In this document: piece by piece, positions 8,781 through 17,834 of the stretch
Position numbering within the stretch: position 1 is the stretch's first letter
How the letters are laid out: each line of letters opens with the position of its first letter
Origin: DP-36 sp036004365
Lineage (GTDB): Bacteria > Desulfobacterota > Binatia > UBA9968
Assembly: GCA_036004365.1 (NCBI GenBank)
Contig: DASYRN010000224.1
Location: forward strand, 1-64,000
Direction: 5' to 3'
Length of the DNA: 64,000 bases
Notes under the pieces: generated by a model
Seen by the model: the letters and a program-made list of their open reading frames with translations, nothing else
The model's database searches: none
Told to the model about the DNA's origin: nothing
Position numbers and translations under genes: made by a program

Positions 8781-8796
8781 AGCAAAAGTAAGGCCA
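8781..8796 (-). promoter_or_regulatory. Sigma-54 (-24/-12) promoter of pilA
   Basis: On the minus strand the sequence is TGGCCTTACTTTTGCT. It has the invariant GG and GC dinucleotides exactly ten bases apart and close agreement with TGGCAC-N5-TTGCW. Transcription would start around 8770, leaving a 35-base leader with the strong ribosome binding site of pilA. An enhancer-type activator is encoded immediately upstream at 8978-11020, which is the arrangement of PilR-controlled pilA genes. Confidence 0.85.
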
Positions 8797-8977
8797 GCTG
8801 ACCAGATTAACTTCTGACGGATTTTGAGGGGTTTTCGAGAGGTTTCGGAAATGAATAGGCTTTCAAAACAAAGAGTTGTAGCTCGATCTGAAATTTGGAG
8901 ATTTTATGTAATTTACAAAAAACGGAACTTCGCAACTCATTGACATATTGATTAAATAAGCTCTACTACAAAAAACG

Positions 8978-11020
8978 TTATTCGGGTGAACCTTGCCCTT
9001 CGACACTTTCGCTCTTCGTGTTTAGCAAACCGTACTTCTCTAATCTGTGTCTGAAAGACCTATAATTGATACCCAGAAGCTCCGCCGCTTTCTTTTGCAC
9101 CCCCTTTGATCTTTTCAAGGCCCCTAACAGAAGACATTTCTCGTGTGTCGCTAGCTCGTCATCCAGAGACATTCCTCGAGTAAAAAACGCATCGGCACCT
9201 CCAGGAGCTGTCTTTTCGAAAAGATCCGACTCTTCTGAGAGGGAGACTCCCTTGACATGCCCGGGAAGGTCCGCCTCAGTAATAGTAGAGTTATTGGTTA
9301 CAGCCACCGCATGCTCGATGATATTCTCCAATTCGCGGATGTTTCCCGGGAAGTTGTAATTCATCAGATACCTCAGCGCATCGCTGGCAATCTCTCCAAC
9401 ATCCTTCTTATGAGATCCAGCAAATTTTCGAATAAAGTAGTGCGTCAGAGCGGGAATATCGTCCCTTCTACTCCTTAACGGAGGCATAGATATCTGAACC
9501 ACATTCAGGCGATAGAATAGATCCTCCCGAAAGCGACCCTTTTCCACTTCCTTTCGAAGCTCCTTATTGGTCGCTGAGATCACCCTGACATCTACCTTGA
9601 TCTGTTTGCTGCCTCCGACTGGAGTAAAAGATTTTTCTTGCAGGACTCTGAGAAGCTTAACCTGAAGATGCAAAGGAAGCTCGCCGACTTCATCCAAGAA
9701 AATACTGCCACCATCGGCCTGTTTAAATAACCCATCTCGGTCTGAAACTGCACCCGTGAAGGCACCGCGAACGTGGCCAAAAAGCTCGCTCTCGATCAAG
9801 TTTTCCGGGATGGCGCCGCAATTGACTGCGACAAACGGGCCATCTTTTCGCGAGCCGTTAAAATGGATAGCCCGGGCGACTAGCTCTTTCCCCGTGCCGC
9901 TATCGCCGGTGATCAAGACATTGGTATCGGTCGCCGCGACCTTCTGGACAAGCTGATAAATCTTGTCGACCCCGCCACCTTTACCGACAATTCCTTCGAA
10001 GCGAAAATCGGGCCTCGGCCCTTCATTTTTCCCTTCTGACAAATCTTTTTCCCGTGCCCTCCGCATCTCTTCCTCTAGACGAACTTTCTCTTCAAGCTCC
10101 TTCTGTCTCGTTATATCTTCAAAGATCGATACAAAACCGATAGGCTGATCCGCAGGATCTTTCAGGGGTGCCAAAGTCAATCTCAACTCTTTGTTGCGGC
10201 CTTTGGGATCGGTAAATGGAATCTCATTCACAACGACTCCCTTAGGCTCTATGGGCCCATCGAAGCTGAAGGAGAGGCTGGGAAAGATATGGGAAAGCTT
10301 CTTTCCTTTTACCGTTTGCTCGTCGAGAGATGTAAGGCTTCTAGCTTGACTGTTGAAGTAGTTAATATGACCTTTCAAATCCGTGATGGCTACACCGTTT
10401 CCCATCCCTTCCATGAGAGTCTCCTTCAAAGCGTCAAGATCGAGGTATTCTCTTTGCTTCTGTTTGAGGAGCTGTTCTGCCTCATAGACCCGACGAGCAA
10501 GAAAGCCGCTCAGAAAGGCGATGATAAAGAAGGTCGGGATGTTTAACGTCAGCCCCATGACGAAGGGTTCATGGGCTGACATCCATTTGCCGAAGGACTG
10601 ATAATGACTCCAGAGAAGGACACCACCATAACAGAGACTAGAAACCCCCGCGGTGATGAAAGCGCCCCGATAAAACAAGAGTATGGCGCTGTTCGCAATC
10701 GCGAGATTGTAAAGAAAGGGAAACGGGCTTTCCAGATCTCCCGTAATGAGAATTATTCCCGTGATCAAAAGGACATCAAAGTCAACCTGGGTGTGAGCAA
10801 AGGCCGCCAAATTTTTAATCCGGGAGAGAAGCAGGGCCGAGCTAATGGAAACCAGGTATGCCGCGATGAGCGGAACTTGCAGAGAACGAAAGATTCCAAG
10901 GTCCCCTCCTTTAAAAAAATGGATGAGCGCTGTGGCGCCCAGGAAAAAGGAGAGGATGACTACTCTGAGAAACAGCAGCCACTTGATTCTTTGAATGAGC
11001 TCTCGCTTTTCCTCGTTCAA
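8978..11020 (-). CDS. Membrane-bound sigma-54 activator: PilS-like sensor fused to AAA+ and Fis-type HTH
   Basis: A 680-residue regulator. Residues 12-175 hold about six membrane helices closely resembling the PilS sensor region, including the TGDLESPFPFLY sequence. A PAS domain follows at about 195-305, then a short coiled linker. The AAA+ domain has Walker A GDSGTGKE at 372-379, the sigma-54 contact loop GAFTGA at 419-424 and Walker B FLDE at 441-444, with an arginine-finger RFREDLFYRL later. A Fis-type helix-turn-helix lies near 640-665 (KKAAELLGINYRSF). There is no receiver domain and no histidine kinase domain. Signal sensing and transcription activation are therefore joined in one membrane protein. 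Start is a TTG at 11020 with GGAG upstream. The likely target is the -24/-12 promoter of pilA next door. Confidence 0.9.
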   Translation of the reverse strand: MNEEKRELIQRIKWLLFLRVVILSFFLGATALIHFFKGGDLGIFRSLQVPLIAAYLVSISSALLLSRIKNLAAFAHTQVDFDVLLITGIILITGDLESPFPFLYNLAIANSAILLFYRGAFITAGVSSLCYGGVLLWSHYQSFGKWMSAHEPFVMGLTLNIPTFFIIAFLSGFLARRVYEAEQLLKQKQREYLDLDALKETLMEGMGNGVAITDLKGHINYFNSQARSLTSLDEQTVKGKKLSHIFPSLSFSFDGPIEPKGVVVNEIPFTDPKGRNKELRLTLAPLKDPADQPIGFVSIFEDITRQKELEEKVRLEEEMRRAREKDLSEGKNEGPRPDFRFEGIVGKGGGVDKIYQLVQKVAATDTNVLITGDSGTGKELVARAIHFNGSRKDGPFVAVNCGAIPENLIESELFGHVRGAFTGAVSDRDGLFKQADGGSIFLDEVGELPLHLQVKLLRVLQEKSFTPVGGSKQIKVDVRVISATNKELRKEVEKGRFREDLFYRLNVVQISMPPLRSRRDDIPALTHYFIRKFAGSHKKDVGEIASDALRYLMNYNFPGNIRELENIIEHAVAVTNNSTITEADLPGHVKGVSLSEESDLFEKTAPGGADAFFTRGMSLDDELATHEKCLLLGALKRSKGVQKKAAELLGINYRSFRHRLEKYGLLNTKSESVEGQGSPE

Positions 11021-11040
11021 AGCTCTCCTGCAGCAGCCTT

Positions 11041-12261
11041 TTAAGAAATCACGGAACCGAGCTGGAAGATGGGGAGGTACATGGAAATCACCAGTCCCCC
11101 GAGGATAACTCCCAGGACGACCATGATCATAGGCTCCATCATAGCCGTTAAATTGGCTACGGCGTCATCGACCTCTTCCTCGTAAAAATCACCGACCCGC
11201 TTGAGCATCGAATCCAGAGCGCCGGTGTTTTCTCCAATCGCGACCATATGGCAGACCATGGGGGGAAAAACCTTGCTTTCCATCAACGGCTCTGCCACCG
11301 TCTTTCCCTGGCTGATGCTGACGCGGGCGTTCATAATCGCTCCCTCGACGACCTTATTCCCGGCCGTCTTTGAGGTAATCGCGAGGCCGTCAAGGATAGG
11401 CACTCCAGAGGTCAGCAAGATCGCCATGTTCTGTGCGAAACGGGCGACCGCGACCTTGCGGAGAAGATCTCCCATGACCGGCAGCCTCAGCAAGATGCCA
11501 TCAATTTTTAGTCTACCGTGCTCCGTTTTGTAGTACATGGAAAGAGCCGTGAAGACACCAGCAAGCGCGAGAACTAGATAAACAAAGTAGGCACGGAACC
11601 AGTTGCTGATATTAATCGTGATTTGGGTAGGTGCGGGCAAAGCCCTGCCCATACTACCGTACAGCTCAGCAAAGACCGGGATGACATAGATCAGCAAGAT
11701 CGCAACGACGATCACAGCAACTCCGATGATGGTGCAGGGATAAATCATTGCGCCTTTGACTTTTTTCTTCAGCTTGTTCGCTTTCTCAATGAAAATAGCA
11801 ACCCGACTGAGGACGCTATTCAAGACACCGCCTTCTTCTCCGGCTGACACCATATTGACATAGAGTTCGTCAAATATCTTGGGATGCTTTTTTAAGGAAT
11901 CAGCAAGCGTAAAACCACTCTCGACATCCTTCCTGATGTTTTGGATGGTGCTTCTGAGAAGCTTGTTCTCCGTTTGTTGTCCCAAAATATCAAGGCTCTG
12001 AACGATAGGAAGGCCGGCCTCGATCATAGTTGCAAATTGACGGGTGAAGACCGCCAAATCGCGGGACTTTACCTTCGGACCAAAACCAGGGATTGTAATC
12101 TCTTTGTCCAATCCCTTTCCTTTTTCGCGGATCCTCGCAGGAATGGGTTGGATGCGCTGGCTCCTGAGCCAAGCCATGACCGCCTGTTGGCTTACAGCTT
12201 CTGTCTCGCCTTTCATGATCTTCCCCTGGGAAGTCCTTCCTTCCCAAACAAAAACCGACAT
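11041..12261 (-). CDS. pilC: Type IV pilus inner-membrane platform protein PilC
   Basis: A 406-residue GspF/PilC-family protein made of two repeats of the T2SSF domain, each ending in membrane helices; three long hydrophobic segments are visible. The first domain contains FTRQFATMIEAGLPI and the second RFAQNMAILLTSGVPI, the paired signatures of this family. It forms the inner-membrane platform that couples the PilB motor to pilin assembly. I chose the ATG at 12261 because it has an AAGGAG site seven bases upstream and gives the normal MSVFVWEGRT N terminus. A longer reading from 12363 would overlap pilB. It lies 74 bases after pilB in the same direction and directly before the fused regulator gene. 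Confidence 0.93.
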   Translation of the reverse strand: MSVFVWEGRTSQGKIMKGETEAVSQQAVMAWLRSQRIQPIPARIREKGKGLDKEITIPGFGPKVKSRDLAVFTRQFATMIEAGLPIVQSLDILGQQTENKLLRSTIQNIRKDVESGFTLADSLKKHPKIFDELYVNMVSAGEEGGVLNSVLSRVAIFIEKANKLKKKVKGAMIYPCTIIGVAVIVVAILLIYVIPVFAELYGSMGRALPAPTQITINISNWFRAYFVYLVLALAGVFTALSMYYKTEHGRLKIDGILLRLPVMGDLLRKVAVARFAQNMAILLTSGVPILDGLAITSKTAGNKVVEGAIMNARVSISQGKTVAEPLMESKVFPPMVCHMVAIGENTGALDSMLKRVGDFYEEEVDDAVANLTAMMEPMIMVVLGVILGGLVISMYLPIFQLGSVIS

Positions 12262-12334
12262 AGAATCTCCTTGGTTACCCTTCCTCAGAACTCCGGATGC
12301 CATCTCGAACTGCTCGGATGCTGGACGGCTGGCA

Positions 12335-14062
12335 TTATAAATCCAGAGAGAAAACCGATCCAAAACCTTTGTCTGTATCCGTTACCCGAACAGTCTCCTC
12401 GATCGTCGTTAGTCCTTCTCGAACCTTTTGAATAGCGCTCATCCGGAGGGTGCTCATGCCTACCTTCACCGCATCCCGCTTAAGATCGGCGACCGATGCT
12501 CCTCTCAGGACTAACTCTTTGAGGCCTTCATGCATGACCATGATTTCATAAATGGCCACGCGGCCTTTATAGCCTGTTTGGTTGCAATTGGGACAGCCCT
12601 TACCACGAAAGGTAGGAAACCCTCCGCTGACCTCTACCGGATCGATTCCGATATTGATTAGAGCCTCTGGACTCACCTCCACTGGAGCCTTGCAGTTGCT
12701 GCAGATCTTTCGGACCAACCTTTGCGCCGCAATCAGATTGATCGACGAGGTAAGGAGAAAGGGCTCAACACCCATATTAATCAGGCGGTCTACAGTAGAA
12801 GGGGCATCGTTGGTGTGGAGGGTGCTGAGAACGAGATGGCCGGTGAGAGCGGCCTTTACGGCTATTTGAGCTGTTTCCAAATCTCGGACCTCTCCGACCA
12901 TGATAATGTCTGGGTCTTGGCGAAGAAAAGAACGTAAGCAGCTGGCAAAGTTGAGGCCGATGTCATCGCGAACTTGAACCTGGTTGATCCCCATGATGTT
13001 ATACTCCACCGGATCTTCAGCCGCAGAGATGTTGACATCCAGTTTATTAAGCTCGGTGAGGGCGGAGTAGAGAGTAGTCGATTTTCCGCTCCCTGTTGGC
13101 CCGGTGATGAGCACCATTCCATAGGGCTTGTGGATCGCCTCCTGAAAATCCTTCAGAGTCTTGGGGTCGAAACCCAGTTTGGACATGTCCAACTGAAGGT
13201 TGGACTTGTCTAGCAGACGCATGACGATTTTTTCGCCAAAGAGAGTCGGCAAAACGGAGACTCGAATATCCAACTCCTTACCACCACCCATCTTGAGCTT
13301 GATGCGCCCGTCTTGAGTGAGTCGTCTCTCTGCGATATCGAGGTCGGCCATGACTTTGAGGCGTGAAAGCAAAGGGTTCTTGAGCTTGTGGGGAGGGTTC
13401 ATGATTTCGTGCAGCACGCCATCGATACGGAAGCGGATGCGAAAGACCTTCTCATACGGTTCGATATGAATATCGCTGGCTCCCCGTCTGGCCGCGTCGG
13501 CCAAGACGGCATTGACCAGAGTAACTACAGGAGCCTCGTTCGTCGCCTGTTCGAGGTCTTGGAGGTTGATTTCCTCTCGTTCATGAATCACCTCCATCTC
13601 CCCATCGCCGAACTTCTTTAGGACCTCGTCATAACTGACCCCTCCAAACCGTTGGTCAAGAATTTTCTTAAGGGCGGAACTTGAAGCTAAGACAACACGC
13701 ACCCCATAGCCCGTAATAAATTTCACTTCGTTGATCGCAATGAGGTCTGTCGGGTCGGTCATGGCCACGGTGAGAGTAGAGCCGACCAGGCGAACGGGGA
13801 TGATCCTGTGCTTTTGAATGATTTGGGCGGGGACCAAGTTGAAGACCGCTTCTTCTATCTGCTCAATCTCGAGTTCGACTTTTTCTATGCCGAACTGTTT
13901 GGCGAGAAAATCGGTGAGATTCGCTTCGGTCGTAAAACCAAGCTGCACAAGTTCTTGAACAACGTTGGAGCCGTTTTTCTTCTCCTTCTCAAAGGCTTCT
14001 CTGAGCTGATCTCGAGTGACAATACCCCCTCGAACCAAAAGCTCAGCTATGCGAGGTTCCAT
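12335..14062 (-). CDS. pilB: Type IV pilus extension ATPase PilB
   Basis: A 575-residue GspE/PilB-family ATPase. The N-terminal MshEN domain (residues 1-150) includes the QLVQLGFTTEANLTDFLA repeat type. The catalytic domain has Walker A GPTGSGKST near 320-328, the Asp box and Walker B DPDIIMVGE, and His-box sequence STLHTNDAPSTVDRL. A tetracysteine zinc site (CSNC near 455, CPNC near 487) is present, as in PilB/GspE and not in the retraction ATPase PilT. It powers pilin polymerisation at the cytoplasmic face with PilC. The start follows an AGGGGAT ribosome binding site. No pilT is seen in the window. Confidence 0.94.
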   Translation of the reverse strand: MEPRIAELLVRGGIVTRDQLREAFEKEKKNGSNVVQELVQLGFTTEANLTDFLAKQFGIEKVELEIEQIEEAVFNLVPAQIIQKHRIIPVRLVGSTLTVAMTDPTDLIAINEVKFITGYGVRVVLASSSALKKILDQRFGGVSYDEVLKKFGDGEMEVIHEREEINLQDLEQATNEAPVVTLVNAVLADAARRGASDIHIEPYEKVFRIRFRIDGVLHEIMNPPHKLKNPLLSRLKVMADLDIAERRLTQDGRIKLKMGGGKELDIRVSVLPTLFGEKIVMRLLDKSNLQLDMSKLGFDPKTLKDFQEAIHKPYGMVLITGPTGSGKSTTLYSALTELNKLDVNISAAEDPVEYNIMGINQVQVRDDIGLNFASCLRSFLRQDPDIIMVGEVRDLETAQIAVKAALTGHLVLSTLHTNDAPSTVDRLINMGVEPFLLTSSINLIAAQRLVRKICSNCKAPVEVSPEALINIGIDPVEVSGGFPTFRGKGCPNCNQTGYKGRVAIYEIMVMHEGLKELVLRGASVADLKRDAVKVGMSTLRMSAIQKVREGLTTIEETVRVTDTDKGFGSVFSLDL

Positions 14063-14146
14063 AAGATCCCCTAAAGGGCATTAAATTATCTTAGAATTTC
14101 CCTATTGTGTCAAACTTAACTTCGACTATGTGGGGGAAAAAGCTGA

Positions 14147-16864
14147 TTATTTTTTACGCAGCGCAGCTTGGGCGGCCGCCAGTTTCGCGACCGGAACCCG
14201 ATAGGGGGAACAGCTTACATAATCCAAGCCTATCTCATGGCAGAAAACTACGGATTTTGGGTCACCCCCATGCTCGCCGCAAATGCCCAGCTCAAGCTCT
14301 TTCCGCGCCTTTCGTCCTTTAGCGACCGCAGTCCGCATCAGGGCCCCGACGCCGTCTTCATCGATGCTCACGAAGGGATCCTCGGGAAGCAGGCCATGGG
14401 CCACATAGCTAGGCAGGAACTTGCCGGCGTCATCGCGTGAGAGACCCAGGCATGTTTGTGTCAAGTCATTGGTCCCGAACGAAAAGAATTCTGCCTCCTG
14501 GGCGATCTCATCTGCCAACAGGCACGCACGCGGGAGCTCGATCATGGTCCCGATAAGATAGCGAATCTTGGTGTTGTAAGTTTTCATCGTCTCGCGCGCC
14601 ACCCGCTCAACGATTTCGCGCTGCATATGCAATTCTGCGCGCGACCCGACTAAAGGAATCATCACCTCTGGGAACGGATCCTTGCCCTCCTGGCGCAGCT
14701 CGCAGGCAGCTTCAAAAATGGCGCGCGCCTGCATTTCGGTTATTTCAGGATAGGAAATACCCAGCCGACAACCCCGGTGGCCGAGCATGGGGTTGAACTC
14801 CTTGAGGACCTCAATTTTGTTTCGCACTGCCTCAGCTGTAACACCCATGTTTTCCGCAACCTCAAGGATTTCCTCTTCCGTCTTGGGCAAGAACTCATGC
14901 AGGGGCGGGTCAAGCGTCCGGATGGTCACGGGAAGCTTTCCCATGATATCCAGAATGCCTTTAAAATCCTTCTTCTGCATGGGAAGTAGCTTGGCCAATG
15001 CCTGGCGACGACCCGCCTCCTCCTCAGCTAGAATCATCTCTCGCACCGCCAGAATTCGATCGCCTTCGAAAAACATGTGTTCTGTGCGGCACAGCCCTAT
15101 CCCCTCTGCTCCAAAGGCTAGCGATACTTTGGCTTGATCCGGTTGATCTGCATTGGTTCGCACGCCAATTGTGCGTGTCGCATCCGCCCACTTCATGAGC
15201 TTGGCAAACTGCTGGTAAACTCGGGGAGCCTTCGAGTTCGAAGTTCCTTCAATCAAAACCTGAAGGACTTCCGAAGGAAGCGTCCGGACCTCGCCTTGAA
15301 TGACTTCGCCCGTGGTCCCATCGACGGAAATCCCGTCCCCCTCTCTCAAGCGCGCTTGCCCGACCCGCATTTCTTGCGCGGCATAGTCGATTTGCAGAGC
15401 CTCACAACCAACCACACAGACTTTGCCCATCTGCCGTGCCACCAGTGCGGCGTGCGAAGTCATCCCTCCGCGAGCGGTGAGAATCGCCTCGGCCACCGCC
15501 ATGCCGCGAATATCATCCGGGCTCGTCTCTACCCGGCACAGGACAACACGCTCACCGCGCTTTTTCCAAGCCTCGGCCTCTTCCGCATGGAAAACGATGC
15601 GACCCGTAGCCGCACCAGGACCCGCCGGCAGCCCTTTCGCCAAGATCCGTCCTTCTTGAGCGGCACGCTGTTTGTCCTGCTGGTCAAAAATAGGGCGCAG
15701 AAGCTGATTGAGCTGATCCGGCTCAATACGAAGCAGCGCCGCTTCTTTAGAGAGTATCCGCTCTTCCACCATATCGACGGCGATGCGAACAGCCGCAAAG
15801 CCGGTGCGCTTGCCCGAGCGCGTCTGAAGCAGCCACAGCTTACCTTTTTCGATCGTGAACTCGATATCCTGCATCTCCTTGTAGTGGCCCTCGAGAATTT
15901 TGCAGGTTCGCTCAAGCTCACGATAGGCCCGAGGCATGACCTGTTTGAGTTCCGCGATTGGCCGCGGGGTGCGCACGCCCGCAACCACATCTTCCCCCTG
16001 GGCGTTGACCAAGAACTCACCGTAAAAGCGCTTCTCACCGGTCGCAGGATCGCGCGTGAATGCGACACCGGTGGCGCAGTCGTTTCCCATATTGCCAAAA
16101 ACCATGGCTTGCACATTAACCGCAGTCCCCCAGATATGAGGAATGCGATAGAGCTCACGGTAAGCTTTGGCGCGCTCGTTGTTCCACGATCCAAACACCG
16201 CTCCGATGGCGCCCCAAAGCTGTTCGAAGGGCTCTTCGGGGAAGTCTTTCGCCAATTTTGCCTTTATCTCGACCTTGAATTCCCGCACCAGATCCTTCAA
16301 GTCTTCAGCCGTTAGATCCGTGTCGAAGCGAACACCGCGTGACTCTTTCTTTCGCTCGATAATGATTTCAAACGGGTCTCGTTGGTGCTTTTCCGTCGGC
16401 TTAAGGCCTAAGACGACATCGCCATACATCTGAACGAAGCGTCGGTAGCAATCGTACGCAAAGCGTGGATTCTGCGTACGAGCGATCAGGCCCTGAACGG
16501 TCTGCTCATTGAGGCCGAGATTCAAAATCGTATCCATCATCCCCGGCATCGATTCGCGCGCACCGGATCGGACCGAAACCAACAAGGGATTGACCGGATC
16601 TCCGAAGCGACGGCCCAGAATTTTTTCTACTTGATGAAGCGCCTGTTCGACTTTACTTTCCAGTCCTTTCGGATAGTGAAGATTATGCGAATAAAAGTAG
16701 GTGCAAACATCCGTCGTAATAGTAAAGCCAGGGGGAACAGGAATACCGACTCGAGTCATTTCATGGAGGCCCGCCCCCTTCCCTCCTAAGAGGTCCCGCA
16801 TGGTTGCTTTTCCCTGGGCCTTTCCCGCCCCGAAGGAATAGACATAGTTTTTTTGCTTAGCCAT
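14147..16864 (-). CDS. ppdK: Pyruvate, phosphate dikinase
   Basis: A 905-residue cytosolic enzyme interconverting pyruvate + ATP + Pi and PEP + AMP + PPi. The N-terminal ATP-grasp region begins with LLGGKGAGLHEM. The swivelling central domain holds the phosphorylated His in GGMTSHAA, near residue 468. The C-terminal TIM barrel includes GLCRTEHMFF, RTLDPPLHEF and FGTNDLTQ, with the CGEHGGD motif near the end. Length and domain order are normal for bacterial ppdK. Depending on direction it supports gluconeogenesis or pyrophosphate-linked glycolysis. The ATG at 16864 is preceded by a GTG at 16867 that adds one residue. It is the only metabolic gene between the pilus block and recO, with 85 bases separating it from pilB. 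Confidence 0.96.
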   Translation of the reverse strand: MAKQKNYVYSFGAGKAQGKATMRDLLGGKGAGLHEMTRVGIPVPPGFTITTDVCTYFYSHNLHYPKGLESKVEQALHQVEKILGRRFGDPVNPLLVSVRSGARESMPGMMDTILNLGLNEQTVQGLIARTQNPRFAYDCYRRFVQMYGDVVLGLKPTEKHQRDPFEIIIERKKESRGVRFDTDLTAEDLKDLVREFKVEIKAKLAKDFPEEPFEQLWGAIGAVFGSWNNERAKAYRELYRIPHIWGTAVNVQAMVFGNMGNDCATGVAFTRDPATGEKRFYGEFLVNAQGEDVVAGVRTPRPIAELKQVMPRAYRELERTCKILEGHYKEMQDIEFTIEKGKLWLLQTRSGKRTGFAAVRIAVDMVEERILSKEAALLRIEPDQLNQLLRPIFDQQDKQRAAQEGRILAKGLPAGPGAATGRIVFHAEEAEAWKKRGERVVLCRVETSPDDIRGMAVAEAILTARGGMTSHAALVARQMGKVCVVGCEALQIDYAAQEMRVGQARLREGDGISVDGTTGEVIQGEVRTLPSEVLQVLIEGTSNSKAPRVYQQFAKLMKWADATRTIGVRTNADQPDQAKVSLAFGAEGIGLCRTEHMFFEGDRILAVREMILAEEEAGRRQALAKLLPMQKKDFKGILDIMGKLPVTIRTLDPPLHEFLPKTEEEILEVAENMGVTAEAVRNKIEVLKEFNPMLGHRGCRLGISYPEITEMQARAIFEAACELRQEGKDPFPEVMIPLVGSRAELHMQREIVERVARETMKTYNTKIRYLIGTMIELPRACLLADEIAQEAEFFSFGTNDLTQTCLGLSRDDAGKFLPSYVAHGLLPEDPFVSIDEDGVGALMRTAVAKGRKARKELELGICGEHGGDPKSVVFCHEIGLDYVSCSPYRVPVAKLAAAQAALRKK

Positions 16865-16927
16865 CACTCTAGACTAAATTCTTGGATACGATTTCTGGGC
16901 AATTTTTTCAACTTACCAAGGCAAAAT

Positions 16928-17737
16928 TCACGCGAGCGAGAAGGACTCAAGAAAAGGAGCCGATTTCAATTCCCTATTCATTAACGATTGGATAAATTTC
17001 AGAAGAACGGTTAAGCTCTCTTTTAGAACAACTTCAGGGCAAGAAACGCACTGCGAAGCGGCTGGGCTTGATTTCTCAAGCTCCTTCAAGACATGAAGCG
17101 CGTCAACCGATACGGGTAGAATTTCCTTTCTCAACGTGGCGCACGATTCACAAAGGATGCCGCCGTCACGCGAGCTGAAGTACCATCGAGTGCGAGTCCC
17201 GGAGGCCCAAACTTTTAGGCAGCGGCGGCACTGCTGGAGTGTGGGTTGGTAGCCTGCCAATCGGAGCAGTCTCAGCTCAAAAAAGGTAAGGAACGAAAAA
17301 GTGGGTTCTCCTTCTTCTAAAAAGACCAGCCCTTCTCTCAGATGCTCAAAGAGCGCCCGGTTTTCCTCTCGCTCGCCGCTAAGACCCTCGGTGATTTCCA
17401 CGATGTAAGAGGCATAGGCGATCTTTTCTAGGCTCGTGATCAGATGCCTAAAGGGCCGGACCAAATCGCAGGCATGGACAAAAGCTAACCCCCGGTTGGA
17501 CCGATCCCTAAAGCTCAGGTTGACCAAGGAGAATGGCTCCAGGGTGTTGACAAACCTTTTACGTGAGCGTTTGGCACCTTTCGCGATGCCATTGACTTTC
17601 CCGTATCCCTCAGTGAAGAACGACACAATCTTATCGGACTCTCCAAAGGGCCAAGAGCGCAGCACTATCGCAGGAGTTACACAAAAAGGTCGCACAGCAG
17701 GGTTCTGGTTTGAACGAGTTTTTAACACTTTTCGCAC
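16928..17737 (-). CDS. recO: DNA repair protein RecO
   Basis: A 269-residue protein with an N-terminal OB fold (IVLRSWPFGESDKIVSFFTEGYG, shown here only in part: SWPFGESDKIV) and a helical C-terminal domain with a four-cysteine zinc site (CRRC near 172 and CESC near 197). RecO anneals SSB-covered single strands and loads RecA with RecR in the RecF pathway. The GTG start at 17737 leaves an unusually long basic leader of about 20 residues; an internal start is possible. It is transcribed away from grpE, sharing a short divergent promoter region. Its position next to ppdK has no obvious functional meaning. Confidence 0.88.
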   Translation of the reverse strand: MRKVLKTRSNQNPAVRPFCVTPAIVLRSWPFGESDKIVSFFTEGYGKVNGIAKGAKRSRKRFVNTLEPFSLVNLSFRDRSNRGLAFVHACDLVRPFRHLITSLEKIAYASYIVEITEGLSGEREENRALFEHLREGLVFLEEGEPTFSFLTFFELRLLRLAGYQPTLQQCRRCLKVWASGTRTRWYFSSRDGGILCESCATLRKEILPVSVDALHVLKELEKSSPAASQCVSCPEVVLKESLTVLLKFIQSLMNRELKSAPFLESFSLA

Positions 17738-17752
17738 AAACCCGCAATGTGG

Positions 17753-17773
17753 TTAAAAATCAATAGTTTTTAA
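17753..17773. repeat. Inverted repeat in the recO/grpE divergent promoter region
   Basis: TTAAAAA and TTTTTAA form a perfect 7-bp inverted repeat around a 7-base spacer. It lies directly upstream of a TTGACA box for the grpE-dnaK-dnaJ run. It is not the CIRCE element. It could be a repressor or activator site for the chaperone genes, or simply an A/T-rich hairpin. Confidence 0.45.
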
Positions 17774-17781
17774 TTTAAGCG

Positions 17782-17809
17782 TTGACAAGAAGGAGATAGT
17801 GCTTAAAAA
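17782..17809 (+). promoter_or_regulatory. Possible housekeeping promoter for grpE-dnaK-dnaJ
   Basis: A perfect -35 box TTGACA at 17782-17787 is followed after 16 bases by TAAAAA, a fair -10 box. Initiation near 17816 would give a short leader carrying GAGGAAA in front of the ATG at 17835. This supports the shorter GrpE reading. A classical sigma-32 promoter is not evident. Confidence 0.4.
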
Positions 17810-17834
17810 TTATACTATTGAGGAAATCTACGGA

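Noticed and set aside
15134..16315. Long plus-strand open frame of 393 codons opposite ppdK
   Set aside because: It lies entirely antisense to a complete, motif-rich pyruvate phosphate dikinase and has no family-like sequence or ribosome binding site; it is a shadow of codon bias.
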